From contig NZ_FNVT01000003.1 of NCBI RefSeq assembly GCF_900108335.1, forward strand, positions 725,563 through 789,562: a stretch of 64,000 nt of DNA, given 5' to 3'. Positions 8,366 to 17,000 of the stretch are shown in pieces. Within the stretch, counting starts at the first letter, position 1, and every line of letters starts with the position of its first letter. The notes below the pieces were generated by a model, which worked only from the letters and a program-made list of their open reading frames with translations, made no database searches and was not told the origin of the DNA. The DNA comes from Nonomuraea solani. GTDB taxonomy: Bacteria > Actinomycetota > Actinomycetes > Streptosporangiales > Streptosporangiaceae. A program made the position numbers and the translations under genes.

Positions 8366-9313
8366 ATGGTAGACGAGATCGAGCTGCTCAGGAAGATGCG
8401 GGGCGAGGTGCCTGAGCGTATGGACGTCGTGGGGGCGGAGCGCAGGCTGGCCGCGATGGTGAACGGGGCTCCTGCCGTGCGGCGGCCGAAGCCTGTGCAT
8501 CGGGTGCGGATCGGGCTGGCGCTGGCCGGGGCCTGTGCGGTGGTGGTCGCCGCGGTGGCGGTGGTTCAGGCGCAGGAAGGTAAGGATGTGGGGGTGCGGC
8601 CGCCGGGTGGGAACGGCCTTGCGCGGCCGTCAGGGGGGAGCAACGGCGTGGTGGCGGTGTTGGAGCGGGCGGCGCTTGTGGCGAGCCGGAGTTCCGTTGC
8701 CGGGATTCGGTCTGACCAGTGGTTCTACCTGAAAGAGTCGCAGCACCTGGGTGGCGATCTGCCGGCCTTCGAGAGCTGGGATCGGATGGACGGCCGCAGG
8801 TCGGCGGTCCGGGTGGAGGGCGAGGAACTGCGGGTGGGTGCCGCGGAGAAGGGGCCGACGCACGTGGGGCGTACGCAGAAGGAGGTCGAGGCGTTGCCGT
8901 CCGACCCGGACGCGCTTTTGCGGCACTTCCGGGGGCTGGAGAAGGAGCGCAGCCCTTTGTCGATCTGCCACCCTCGCTGCGCGCCGGAGATCGCGGACGA
9001 CGTCAAGGTGTTCGGGGCGATCGGGTGGTACATGAAGTTCGGGCCGATGATTCCGCCGGAGACGGTGGCGGGGATGTACCGGGCGCTGGCCAAGATTCCG
9101 AACGTGTCCGTCGAGGAGGGCGTCACGGACGCGGACGGCCGTCAGGGCATCGGGGTGGTGTTCGATGCCGGCGACGGAGTCAAGGGGTACTACATCCTCG
9201 ATCCGGATGATTACCACTACATGGGGGTCAAAGTGGTGCGGGCCGATGGTGAGTCGGCGGGGATGTCGGTGCTCGGTTCCGGCATCGTGGACGAGCCTGG
9301 TCAGACGCCATGA
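8366..9313 (+). CDS. CU044_5270 family membrane protein, sigma-factor partner
   Basis: This 315-residue protein has a cytoplasmic N-terminus (MVDEIELLRKMRGEVPERMD), one membrane segment at about 48-70 (IGLALAGACAVVVAAVAVV) and a large extracytoplasmic domain. This matches the actinobacterial CU044_5270 family, which is usually encoded directly after a sigma factor. It may act like an anti-sigma or sensor protein; that role is inferred from context. ATG 8366 has GAGGGGA about 6 bases upstream, whereas ATG 8351, overlapping the sigma stop, has no room for one. Its last 13 bases overlap the convergent TetR gene. Confidence 0.85.
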   Translation: MVDEIELLRKMRGEVPERMDVVGAERRLAAMVNGAPAVRRPKPVHRVRIGLALAGACAVVVAAVAVVQAQEGKDVGVRPPGGNGLARPSGGSNGVVAVLERAALVASRSSVAGIRSDQWFYLKESQHLGGDLPAFESWDRMDGRRSAVRVEGEELRVGAAEKGPTHVGRTQKEVEALPSDPDALLRHFRGLEKERSPLSICHPRCAPEIADDVKVFGAIGWYMKFGPMIPPETVAGMYRALAKIPNVSVEEGVTDADGRQGIGVVFDAGDGVKGYYILDPDDYHYMGVKVVRADGESAGMSVLGSGIVDEPGQTP

Positions 9314-9840
9314 CAGCGTGACACGAGGGACAGGAGGCGTTCGGCCTGAGAGCGGTCGGTGGCGGCCAGGGCTATGCCTTTGACGAGGGTCAGCAGGTCG
9401 CGTACGTCCAGGTCGGCGTGGACGTCGCCGGCTCGTTTGGCCTCCTCCAGCAGGTTCGAGGCGGTGTCGAGCATGGCGCGGTGCCAGTCGGCGTGTTGCG
9501 TGGCCGAGTCGTCGGTGACGGCCAGGGCCAGGTCGCGTTTGGTGGTGATGTGGTCCATGAAGAGCCGTAGCCAGTGGCGGAGTGCCTGGGCCGGTGGCTC
9601 GGTGGTGCGCAGGGTCTCGGCGCTGGCGCAGAGCTGGGCCACCTCGTCGGCGTAGACGGCGGCCAGCAGGTCGGAGCGGGTGGGAAAGTGCCGGTACATG
9701 GTGGCGTTTCCGACTCCGGCGCGGCGGGCGACGTCGTCCAGCGGGGCTTCGGTGCCGCGTTCGGCGAACAACTGGGCGGCGGCGGCCAGCAGGAGGTCGC
9801 GGTTGCGCTGCGCGTCGGCCCGTAGAGGGCGCGGTTTCAA
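9301..9840 (-). CDS. TetR family transcriptional regulator
   Basis: This 179-residue repressor has an N-terminal helix-turn-helix (LLLAAAAQLFAERGTEAPL, DDVARRAGVGNATMYRHF) and a C-terminal ligand-binding helical domain. It starts with TTG 9840 behind a perfect AAGGAG six bases upstream; the nearby ATG belongs to another frame. It diverges from a SnoaL-like gene. The 92-base gap contains two matching inverted-repeat operators, so it probably represses both itself and its neighbour. The ligand is unknown. Confidence 0.93.
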   Translation of the reverse strand: MKPRPLRADAQRNRDLLLAAAAQLFAERGTEAPLDDVARRAGVGNATMYRHFPTRSDLLAAVYADEVAQLCASAETLRTTEPPAQALRHWLRLFMDHITTKRDLALAVTDDSATQHADWHRAMLDTASNLLEEAKRAGDVHADLDVRDLLTLVKGIALAATDRSQAERLLSLVSRCHGV

Positions 9841-9853
9841 TGAGCACTCCTTG

Positions 9854-9915
9854 CTAAGTGGGGAAGTCCCCGGTTAGTGTAGCCGGGGATACGAAACGGG
9901 GAACTCCCCACTTAG
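9854..9915. promoter_or_regulatory. Paired TetR operators in the divergent promoter
   Basis: CTAAGTGGGGAAGTCCCCG at 9854-9872 and CGGGGAACTCCCCACTTAG at 9897-9915 are inverted copies with one mismatch in 19 bases. Each contains the palindrome GGGGA-NN-TCCCC (9860-9871 and 9898-9909), and their centres are 38 bases apart. Two sites facing each other between divergent genes is the classic layout for TetR autoregulation. That this TetR binds here is inferred. Confidence 0.75.
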
Positions 9916-9932
9916 GTCAGGAGGGTGCGCCA

Positions 9933-10337
9933 ATGAGAGCAGGAGATGTGCATCGGCGGATACTTGAGCTATATCCGGAGGTTCTCGCGACCGGGCGGAT
10001 GGACGAGGCGCTGGACCTCATCGACCCTGACGTGATCGACCATCGGGGCGGTACGGACGGCGACCACCACGGGCTGGCGGCGTGGCGGCAGAAGTGGGAG
10101 CGGGCGGTCTCCGGGGAGACGGGCTTCCACGACGTTTCGGTCACGGTCGAGCAGAACGTCTGCGATGGCGATCTGTCGGCCAACGTCTATCTCAGCCGGG
10201 GGACGCACACGGCCTCAGGCCGCCGGTACGAGGTGCGTGGCATGGACCTGATCCGGGTACGGGACGGCCGGATCGTCGAGCACTGGGCCGTCAGGGACGC
10301 GGTGGCCATGCGCCACCAGCTCGGATTCGATCAGTAG
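9933..10337 (+). CDS. SnoaL-like/ester cyclase (NTF2-fold) protein
   Basis: This is a 134-residue NTF2-like protein. It has the SnoaL pattern: an initial helix (VHRRILELYPEVLATGRMDEALDLI), DPDVIDHRGG, GLAAWRQKW, and a final sheet VRDGRIVEHWAVRDAVAMRHQLG. Members are polyketide cyclases, dehydratases or small ligand-binding proteins. ATG 9933 was chosen because GGAGGG lies 8 bases upstream. An earlier in-frame start would lie inside the operator. It is divergent from TetR, which suggests induction by a small molecule. Its stop overlaps the end of a small gene on the other strand. Confidence 0.85.
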   Translation: MRAGDVHRRILELYPEVLATGRMDEALDLIDPDVIDHRGGTDGDHHGLAAWRQKWERAVSGETGFHDVSVTVEQNVCDGDLSANVYLSRGTHTASGRRYEVRGMDLIRVRDGRIVEHWAVRDAVAMRHQLGFDQ

Positions 10338-10504
10338 TCGACGGTCCGCCGGTGGACGAGGCGTAGGCCCGTTTCGATCAGGGCCCAGCCCAGCCGTATC
10401 TCCCACATGCGAGGCGCGGGCCGCGTCAGGCGGTGGTGGTCGGCGGCGGCTCTCAGTTCATGGGCTCTTGCCTGCTCGACATACAGGTATATGTCGGGAT
10501 CCAT
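10331..10504 (-). CDS. Small protein (57 aa) following the winged-helix regulator
   Basis: A 57-codon frame starts at ATG 10504 with AGGAGAG correctly placed upstream. It begins 9 bases after the stop of the winged-helix regulator gene on the same strand. The product begins MDPDIYLYVEQARAHELRAA and is rich in Arg and His, with an amphipathic helix and a Trp-containing segment (MWEIRLGWALIETGLRLV). There is no signal peptide. It resembles the tiny companion proteins that sit behind ArsR-like regulators in actinomycetes, but I do not recognise a named family. It may modulate the regulator. Its stop overlaps the convergent SnoaL-like gene by 7 bases. Confidence 0.6.
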   Translation of the reverse strand: MDPDIYLYVEQARAHELRAAADHHRLTRPAPRMWEIRLGWALIETGLRLVHRRTVDY

Positions 10505-10513
10505 TGGGCTCTC

Positions 10514-11101
10514 CTAAGTCCGGAACGGGAATCCGTGCGCGTGCACGGCGACGTTCTCGCGGCCCTCCATGTCGCCCGCCTCCCGGGCCGCCTTGGCCCG
10601 GGTCTGCCACCGGGCGACGAGCTCGTCGAGCTCCTCCTTCAGCTCCCGCAGCTCGTCGGCCGTGAGCGGCATCAGGTATTCGGAGCCGAAGGCCGCATTG
10701 CGCCAGCCGGTGTCCCAGGTCTGCTTCGTGTCGAGGTAGGTCTCGTACATCTCGCCGTGCTGCCGGGCGTACACACGCGAGACGGCGGTGTGGACGGCGG
10801 CGCGCTCGGGCGCGTCGCTGAAGTCCTCGTCCATGGTGGTGATCCGGGTGGCCACCGGCTGCCACCAGCGCTCGCGGCCGTCGCCGCGGCCCGCCTCGGC
10901 CTCCTCGATGATGCCGTGGGTGGCCAGCTTGCGCAGGTGGTAGCTGACCAGCGAGACGGCCTCGTCCACCTGGTCGGCGAGCTGCGAGGCCGTCGCCGTG
11001 CCCGCCACGTAGAGCGCCCGGTAGAGCTTGATGCGCAGGGGGTGCCCCAGGGCCTTCAGCGTGTCGAGGTCCTTGACGCGGTGGATCTTCCTGGTGGCCA
11101 T
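10514..11101 (-). CDS. ArsR-like winged helix-turn-helix regulator
   Basis: This 195-residue regulator has an N-terminal winged helix of the ArsR/wHTH_20 type (LDTLKALGHPLRIKLYRALY, ATASQLADQVDEAVSLVSYHLRKLATHGIIE). It continues with a C-terminal helical domain that contains a coiled-coil stretch (TADELRELKEELDELVARW). No metal-binding cysteines are seen, so this is not a metal sensor. ATG 11101 begins exactly at the conserved region. It is followed by a 57-residue gene with 9 bases between. The upstream gap contains the palindrome TTGCGCAA, typical of sites bound by this regulator class. Confidence 0.9.
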   Translation of the reverse strand: MATRKIHRVKDLDTLKALGHPLRIKLYRALYVAGTATASQLADQVDEAVSLVSYHLRKLATHGIIEEAEAGRGDGRERWWQPVATRITTMDEDFSDAPERAAVHTAVSRVYARQHGEMYETYLDTKQTWDTGWRNAAFGSEYLMPLTADELRELKEELDELVARWQTRAKAAREAGDMEGRENVAVHAHGFPFRT

Positions 11102-11121
11102 GACACCACCATAAAAGCAAA

Positions 11122-11148
11122 AGGAAAGTTGCGCAAATAAATTTTCCT
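11122..11148. promoter_or_regulatory. Candidate operator of the winged-helix regulator
   Basis: A perfect 8-base palindrome TTGCGCAA lies at 11129-11136. Wider arms AGGAAA (11122-11127) and TTTCCT (11143-11148) flank it. The site is about 30 bases upstream of the regulator start, in an AT-rich patch that stands out from the GC-rich background, and overlaps the stop of the PPOX gene. Autoregulation is inferred. Confidence 0.45.
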
Positions 11149-11650
11149 AATCGGTGGCGGGACTCCAGCGGATCTGCGCGTAGTCGCCCTTGCGGAAGCC
11201 CAGGACCTTCGCCGGGGCCACCTCGAAGACCAGGGCGGGCCCGGCGTCGGGGTTCACGAAGACGCCGTCGCCGACCTCGTAGTGCCATTCGGCGCCGTAC
11301 TTGGACTCCCAGGCCTCGGCCAGCCGCTTGAGCCTGCCGGGGTCCGTGACCCGCTCGGCCAGGCCCTCCACCACCAGGTCAAGGCCCTCGTGCAGGGAGC
11401 TGGCGCCGGTAGTGAGCGCGCAGTGGCGGTTGGACTCCAGGTTGCGGGCCTTCTGCTCCTCCGGGCCCGTACAGAAGTAGATCGCGTCGTCCCGCCAGAC
11501 GGCCATCAGCGTCGTGACGTGGGGGCGGCCGTCGGTGCGTACGGTGCTCAGCCAGTACGTCTCCGCCCGTTCGAGTTGGTCGCGCGCCTGCTCCCAGGGC
11601 GTCGGAGCAGTGTCGGGGGCGCTGAACCGCGTGTCCAGTTTCGTGTCCAT
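11147..11650 (-). CDS. PPOX-class pyridoxamine-5'-phosphate-oxidase-like flavoprotein
   Basis: This 167-residue split-barrel protein is of the PNPOx-like superfamily, which binds FMN or F420. Key segments are AETYWLSTVRTDGRPHVTTLM, DAIYFCTGPEEQKARNLESN and LDLVVEGLAERV. The C-terminal part ALVFEVAPAKVLGFRKGDYAQIRWSPATD is typical of actinobacterial homologues. They reduce or detoxify small molecules; the substrate is unknown. ATG 11650 is preferred over GTG 11656 because the GAGGAG ribosome-binding site sits 5 bases before the ATG and too close to the GTG. An inverted repeat TCTGTC-N6-GACAGA (11660-11677) lies over the leader and may be an operator. Confidence 0.85.
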   Translation of the reverse strand: MDTKLDTRFSAPDTAPTPWEQARDQLERAETYWLSTVRTDGRPHVTTLMAVWRDDAIYFCTGPEEQKARNLESNRHCALTTGASSLHEGLDLVVEGLAERVTDPGRLKRLAEAWESKYGAEWHYEVGDGVFVNPDAGPALVFEVAPAKVLGFRKGDYAQIRWSPATD

Positions 11651-11659
11651 GGTCACTCC

Positions 11660-11677
11660 TCTGTCTCAAAGGACAGA
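11660..11677. promoter_or_regulatory. Inverted repeat over the PPOX leader
   Basis: TCTGTC (11660-11665) and GACAGA (11672-11677) form a perfect 6-base inverted repeat with a 6-base spacer. It sits immediately upstream of the ribosome-binding site of the PPOX gene. A repressor site is plausible, and no regulator can be assigned. Confidence 0.35.
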
Positions 11678-11692
11678 CCTGCCCGGGAGCGG

Positions 11693-11811
11693 GAACTCAT
11701 CGCCCCGGGGGAAGGGGACGCCGGCACCGTGGTCGACGCGACCGCCGCGACCTGGTCGTGGTGGCCCATTCGCGGGGCCGCTCGACGAGCTATCTGATCG
11801 GCAGGTCGTAG
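11693..11811 (+). pseudogene. Possible decayed alpha/beta-hydrolase fragment
   Basis: In one frame the bases read LIAPGEGDAGTVVDATAA. From about 11740, in the next frame, they read DRRDLVVVAHSRGRSTSYL and end at a TAG at 11809. Joined, this resembles the centre of a small alpha/beta hydrolase around the nucleophile elbow (normally VAxSLGG). A frameshift would lie near 11740. The elbow is imperfect and nothing else of the gene remains, so this is a tentative call. Confidence 0.25.
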
Positions 11812-12320
11812 ACGCGGCGCACGCTGCTGCCGAGCCGGCTCACGTCGGCGCCGTAAACGTGCACCGACACCCCGACCTCCGCGCTCGTGTTGCGCACCCG
11901 GTGAATGTCCCCGGGCGGCGCGAACCCGCTGACCTCCCCCGGCAGGTTGTCGGCCCGCCCGATCTCCACCAGATGGTCGCCCATGTCGCGGTAGAGCGTC
12001 TCGTGCTCGATACCGCTGAGGATCCCGAACGTGCACCACGACACGTGGTCGTGGATCACCGTGTACTGGCCGGGCCGCCACACCACGGCCACGACCGAGA
12101 AGTGCTCCTCGGCGTACAGGATGTGGGAGAGGTAGCCGTCGGGTGAGCCCGCGCGCTCCTCGGGCGTCAGGAGGTCGAGGTCGGGAAGGTGCGCGCGGAG
12201 CACGTCGGCGACGGCGGTCGCGCTCTCGCGGAGCCCGAGCCTCCGGGCGACGACCTGGGACACGCCCGACACCAGCGGGTGGAGTCCTGGCCTGATGGCT
12301 GTGGTGGCGGCCATATTCAT
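11790..12320 (-). CDS. Cysteine dioxygenase family protein
   Basis: This cupin enzyme oxidises L-cysteine, or a related thiol, to the sulfinic acid using iron and oxygen. It has 176 residues. The three iron ligands are visible: His90 and His92 in VIHDHVSWCTFG, and His140 in GDIHRVRN. Cys96 sits near the position used for the Cys-Tyr cross-link in some family members. Start ATG 12320 follows AGGGGAA; ATG 12314 is an equally possible second choice. It diverges from a LysR gene followed by a LysE-type exporter, which suggests these three act together on a sulfur amino acid or its product. Confidence 0.88.
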   Translation of the reverse strand: MNMAATTAIRPGLHPLVSGVSQVVARRLGLRESATAVADVLRAHLPDLDLLTPEERAGSPDGYLSHILYAEEHFSVVAVVWRPGQYTVIHDHVSWCTFGILSGIEHETLYRDMGDHLVEIGRADNLPGEVSGFAPPGDIHRVRNTSAEVGVSVHVYGADVSRLGSSVRRVYDLPIR

Positions 12321-12392
12321 GGGATTCCCCTAGGGAAAATCAGTAATCTGCCTTCCCCTCCTACAGTCCTGCATCTCGACCGATAGGTCCAA

Positions 12393-12405
12393 CAGAAGTC
12401 TTCTG
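12393..12405. promoter_or_regulatory. Candidate LysR operator CAGAAG-T-CTTCTG
   Basis: A perfect 6-base inverted repeat with a single central base lies between the divergent cysteine dioxygenase and LysR genes, at the expected -35 position of the LysR promoter. LysR proteins usually bind such a site in the shared promoter region. Binding is inferred. Confidence 0.45.
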
Positions 12406-12418
12406 GGGCATCCATAGA

Positions 12419-12430
12419 TATGATTGATGA
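12419..12430 (+). promoter_or_regulatory. -10 element for a probable leaderless LysR transcript
   Basis: TATGAT at 12419-12424 ends six bases before the LysR ATG at 12431, and there is no ribosome-binding site in between. A transcript starting at or next to the A of the ATG would be leaderless, which is common in actinobacteria. Confidence 0.45.
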
Positions 12431-13291
12431 ATGCTAGACGTCGTGCGCCTGCGCGTCCTCGTCACGGTCGCCCGCAAGGGCTCGCTGACCGCGGCGGCCA
12501 AGGAGCTGCACTACTCCCAGCCCTCGGTCAGTCACCACCTTGCCAGGCTGGAGGCGGAGACCGGCGCCAAGCTCATCCAGCGCGCGGGGCGCGGCATCAG
12601 GCTCACCGAGGCGGGCCGGCTGCTGGCGGAGCGGGCCGCCGACATCATCGGCCGCCTCGACGCCACCGCCGACGAACTGGCCGCGCACGTGGGGCTGCGC
12701 TCGGGCCGCGTACGGCTGGCCGCCTTCCCCTCCGCGCTGGGCACGTTCATCCCCAAGGCGGCCGGGCTCCTGGCCGGCGCGCATCCCGGGCTGCGGCTGC
12801 AGCTCACCGAGACCGAGCCGCCCGAGGCCCTGCGGCTGCTGCGGGCCGGGCGGGTGGACGTGGCGGTGATGTTCCGCTACGACGACACCGCCCCCGAGGA
12901 CGGCGGCCTGCACCTCGTCCACCTGCTCGACGACCCCAGCTACCTGGTGTCCAACGGCCCGGCGGGCGCGCTGGCCGACCACGCCGATTCGGCCTGGATC
13001 GCCGGGTGCGACCGGTGCCGCAGCCATCTGCTGGACGTCTGCGAGCGGGCGGGGTTCGAGCCGCGGATCGCGTTCACCAGCGACGACATCGTGGCGGTGC
13101 AGGCGCTGGTGGCGGCCGGGCTGGGGCTGACCATGCTGCCGGGGCTCGCGCTGCGCGCCCATCGCCATCCCGACGTCGAGGTGGCGGAGGTGCCGGGCTC
13201 GACCAGGCACGTGTACGCCGCCGTCTACGGCGAACCCCCGTACCCACCGGCCACGGACGCTCTTCTGAAGGCCCTCGAAGAAAGTCTTTGA
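12431..13291 (+). CDS. LysR family transcriptional regulator
   Basis: This 286-residue regulator has an N-terminal winged helix-turn-helix (LRVLVTVARKGSLTAAAKEL, HYSQPSVSHHLARLE) and a C-terminal periplasmic-binding-like effector domain (from about residue 90; AAGLGLTMLPGLALRAH near the end). It diverges from cysteine dioxygenase and is followed 21 bases later by a LysE-type exporter. It is therefore the likely regulator of both. The effector may be cysteine or a sulfur metabolite; this is inferred from context only. The start at ATG 12431 appears to be leaderless. Confidence 0.93.
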   Translation: MLDVVRLRVLVTVARKGSLTAAAKELHYSQPSVSHHLARLEAETGAKLIQRAGRGIRLTEAGRLLAERAADIIGRLDATADELAAHVGLRSGRVRLAAFPSALGTFIPKAAGLLAGAHPGLRLQLTETEPPEALRLLRAGRVDVAVMFRYDDTAPEDGGLHLVHLLDDPSYLVSNGPAGALADHADSAWIAGCDRCRSHLLDVCERAGFEPRIAFTSDDIVAVQALVAAGLGLTMLPGLALRAHRHPDVEVAEVPGSTRHVYAAVYGEPPYPPATDALLKALEESL

Positions 13292-13312
13292 CGCGACCTT
13301 TACCATGGCCCC

Positions 13313-13939
13313 ATGCCGGACATTTCCACCCTTGCCATCTTCTGTGCGGCCACGCTCGGGCTGCTGATCGTGCCCGGGCCGGCGGTCCTCTACATCGTCA
13401 CCAGGAGCGTCTCCCAAGGCCGGGGCGCGGGCCTGATCTCGGTGCTCGGCGTGCACGCCGGCTCCCTGGTCCACGTCGGCGCCGCCGCGCTCGGCATCAG
13501 CGCCCTGCTGGCGGCCTCGGCCACGGCGTTCACCGTGGTCAAGTACGTCGGCGTGGCCTACCTCCTCTGGCTCGGCGTGCGCAAGCTGATGCGCAGGGGC
13601 GACGACCAGGAGCTGATCGAGATCCAGGTGCAGTCGAAGCGGCGGCTGTTCTGGGAGGGGTTCGTGGTCAACGTGCTCAACCCCAAGACGGCCATCTTCT
13701 TCATGGCGTTCCTCCCGCATTTCACCGACCCGGCCGCGGGGCCCGTCGGTGTGCAGATCCTGGTGCTCGGGGTGCTCTGGATCGTGCTGGGGATGGCCTC
13801 GGACGGGACGTACGCGATGCTCGCCTCGGCCCTCGCCGGCCGGGTACGCGGTTCCGCCCGCGCCCGCCGCCGGCTGGACGTGGGCAGCGGGGTGGTGTAC
13901 CTCGGGCTGGCGGCCTGGCTCACGACCGAGAAGGCATGA
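13313..13939 (+). CDS. LysE/RhtB family amino-acid exporter
   Basis: This 208-residue inner-membrane exporter has about six membrane segments. The family signature GLLIVPGPAVLYIVTRSVSQG is at residues 17-37, and the second conserved motif VNVLNPKTAIFFMAFLPHF is in the middle. Family members export amino acids or their derivatives by proton exchange. It follows the LysR gene on the same strand and lies near cysteine dioxygenase. Export of cysteine, a sulfinate or a related compound is a reasonable inference, but the substrate is not readable. Confidence 0.92.
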   Translation: MPDISTLAIFCAATLGLLIVPGPAVLYIVTRSVSQGRGAGLISVLGVHAGSLVHVGAAALGISALLAASATAFTVVKYVGVAYLLWLGVRKLMRRGDDQELIEIQVQSKRRLFWEGFVVNVLNPKTAIFFMAFLPHFTDPAAGPVGVQILVLGVLWIVLGMASDGTYAMLASALAGRVRGSARARRRLDVGSGVVYLGLAAWLTTEKA

Positions 13940-14031
13940 CAAGCCGCGAAATTTCTAGGCCATAGTGCGATAGTGAGATCACAGGCTGACCGGGGGCGGC
14001 ACGTCGGGACGTAGCTAATGGGCGGGACCTC

Positions 14032-17000
14032 ATGGACGCGCCACCGCACCGCCTCGGGCTCGAACGGGCCGTCGAGGTCTATTCGGGGCACGACGACCTC
14101 GTCGGCGTGACCGGCTCCGGATACGTGCTCGGCCCTGACCTGGTGCTGACCTCGGGAGCCGTGGTGGACCCCGAGGTGCCCTGCCAGGTACGCGCCCCAT
14201 GGTCGGCCCGATGGGCGGCGGCCGAGCAGGTGTGGCGGGGCGCGGACGCCGTGCTGTTGCGGGTACCGGACTCCCCCTGGGCGAACCTCCCGGGCGTCGA
14301 GCACACCCGCTGGGCCCGGGTGGTCTCCGACGCACCGCTGCGCTGTGTGATCAGGGGCTTTCCACGGGCGGGGCAGCGGGCCGGGTTCCGCGACGCCGCC
14401 ACGGTGCCCGGGCTGGTGGACGTGCCCACGGGCGTGGTGTCGAAGGCCCTGACGGTCGGCGTGCCGGCGTCGGTGCGCGGCTCGCTCCTGCGCGGACTGC
14501 CGGGCGCGGTCCTGCTCGCCGAGCCCGCCGGGCAGGTCGTCGGCGTGATCGCGGCCGGGGGCGCCGAGCACCGCCTCGACGCCATCCCCGTGACCGCGCT
14601 GCTCGGCGACGGACGGTTCCGTGAGCTGGCGGGCGTGGCTCCCGGGCCGCTCGAAACCGTGGCGGAGGGCGACTCCTCGGTGAACCTGCCGGGGCTGCTG
14701 GTGCCCGCCCGCGAGGCGTTGCCGCAGGACCGCGCGGACTGGACGCTGCTGATGGCGCGCCATGCCGTGGTGCCGTTCCTGGGGCGGGTCGAGGAGCTGG
14801 CCGAGCTGCGATCCTGGGCCGCCGGTCCGGCCGCGCTGTCGATCGCGATCGTGACGGGGCGCAGTGGCACGGGGAAGAGCCGGCTGGCGGGCGAGCTGTG
14901 CGCGGAGCTGGCGGAGGCGGGCTGGGACACGGGGTTCCTGCCCCTGGAGCCGCTCCGCGAGCCGCTGTCGGGGCCTATGCCGGGTTTGGATGCGTTGCGG
15001 CCCAGTCTGCTCGTCGTCGATCGGCCCGAACCGTACTCGCCGCTGCTGGGCGAGCTGATCCGGCGGCTGGCCAAGCACGGGCGCAATCCCCGGATACGGC
15101 TGTTGCTGCTGGTCAGGGAGCCCGGCGAGGCGGACTGGTGGCGGCGGCTGGACACCGCGGCGGGCGGCTGGCTGAGGCGGCTCAACACCACGACCGTGCA
15201 GCTCAACACCGCCCCGCTCACCCTGTCCGAACGGCGGGAGCACGTGCTGACGGCCATGAAGGCGTTCGCCCCGAGCCGGGCCGCGCTGCCCGCGCCGCCG
15301 CGGCTCGACGACCCGGACCACGGCCTTCCGCTGCACGTGCACGTGGCCGCCCTGCTGCGGCTGCGCGACGGTGACCCGGACGCTCATGACAGCCGGTCCG
15401 AGGTGGGCGGCGGGCTGTTCGGGCGGTTCGTCGCGCACGAACGCGATCGATGGGCGCGGGTGTGGCCGGACGGGGTGGAACGCCTGGGCGAGGTGACGGC
15501 GCGGCAGGTGGTGGCGGTGCTCACGCTCACCGCGCCCACCTCCGCCGAGTTGCCGGGGCTGCTGACGGCCGTGCCCGGGATCCGTGGCCGTGGGGTGAGC
15601 GCCCTGGAGGTGGCGGGGTGGCTTGGCCGGATCTTTCCCGATGGTGAGCCGCTCGGGCCGGATCTCGTGGCCGAGCAGTTCCTGGCCGGTACGGAGGATC
15701 TGGACGCGCTCGTGCTCGCCGTACACGATCATGAGGGTCGTACGGCCGAACACCTGGTACGCATGCTCGACGTCCTGCGCCTGTCGGCCACGCGGGAACG
15801 GGTCAGGGCGGCACTGTGGTCGCTGGTCGCCGGTAGGGCCGGGAAGCTGGTCGCCGAGGCCGTGGCGAACCCGGCGACCCGGCTCGGCGACGTGCTCGAC
15901 TCAGCGCTCGCCCTGTTCGCCGCCGACCGCCACCTCGCCGAAGCCGTGGCCACGGCCGTGACCGAAGCGCCGGTCGCCGCGGCGGTACGGCGGGACGCGG
16001 GGCCGGGGTCGCGGGCGCTCAAGGTGACGCTCGGCGAGCTGGCCGTGCGCCATCACCGGGCGAGCGGGGCGCGGATCGCGCTGGCCGGGGCGCTGACCTG
16101 GTCGTCGGGCGGGCTGGCGGCCGTGGGCAGGGTGGGCGAGGCGGTCGTCGCGGCGGCCGAGTCGGTGGAGATCTATGCCGCCGCGCCCCCGTACGAGGAG
16201 GCGGCCGGGCGGGCGGAGGCGCTGTTCGGGCTGGGCTCGTGCCTGCTGCTGGCGGGAGAGGCGGGCAGTGCGCTCAAGCCCGCGCAGGAGGCGGCGGCCA
16301 GGTTCCGCATCCTGGCCGAGGAGGATCCGCGCTACGCGGAGCGGGCGGCGCGGGCGCATCACAATCTGGCGTGCGCGCTGCTGGAGGTCGGCCGGCCGGC
16401 CGAGGCGGCGCGGGCGTTCGAGGCGGCGGGCGGCGACACCGCCTTCGCGGCCGACGTGACGGGCATCCTGTCCGTGCTCCCGAACCCGGAGCCGGAAACA
16501 CCACCGGCGACGTTCCCCCGCCCGCCGGCCACCACACCGCCGAAAGCACTCCCGCTTTCCGCGCCGCCGGGAGCGCCGCCGGGAGCGCCGCCGGGAGCGC
16601 CGCCGGGAGCGCCGCCGGGAGCGCCGCCCAGTCTGCCCCCGCCGTACCAGGCGTTCCACCCGACGGGATCGGCCAAGAAGCAGCGGCGGCAGGAGTCCAA
16701 GTTCGCCATCCAGCGGCCCCGGCCGGTGGCCGCCGCCTTCGTCCAGGCGGCCAAGCCGCCGTCGGCCCCCGTCGTGACCAGGTCGCCGGAGCCGCTGGCC
16801 CCGTTCGAGGAGGCGGACGCGGCCGCGCTGCCCGAGGTGGCCGCCTGTCTCGCGGTGGCCGTCGCCGCAGCCGTCAAGTACGCGGCCCCCACCAGCAGGG
16901 ACGTCGCCCACCGCCTGCACAGGATCGCCGTCTGGCTGGAGGAGCGCGACCGGCCGGCCGACGCGCTCGTCCCGGCGGCCCAGGCCGTGACGCGGCTGCG

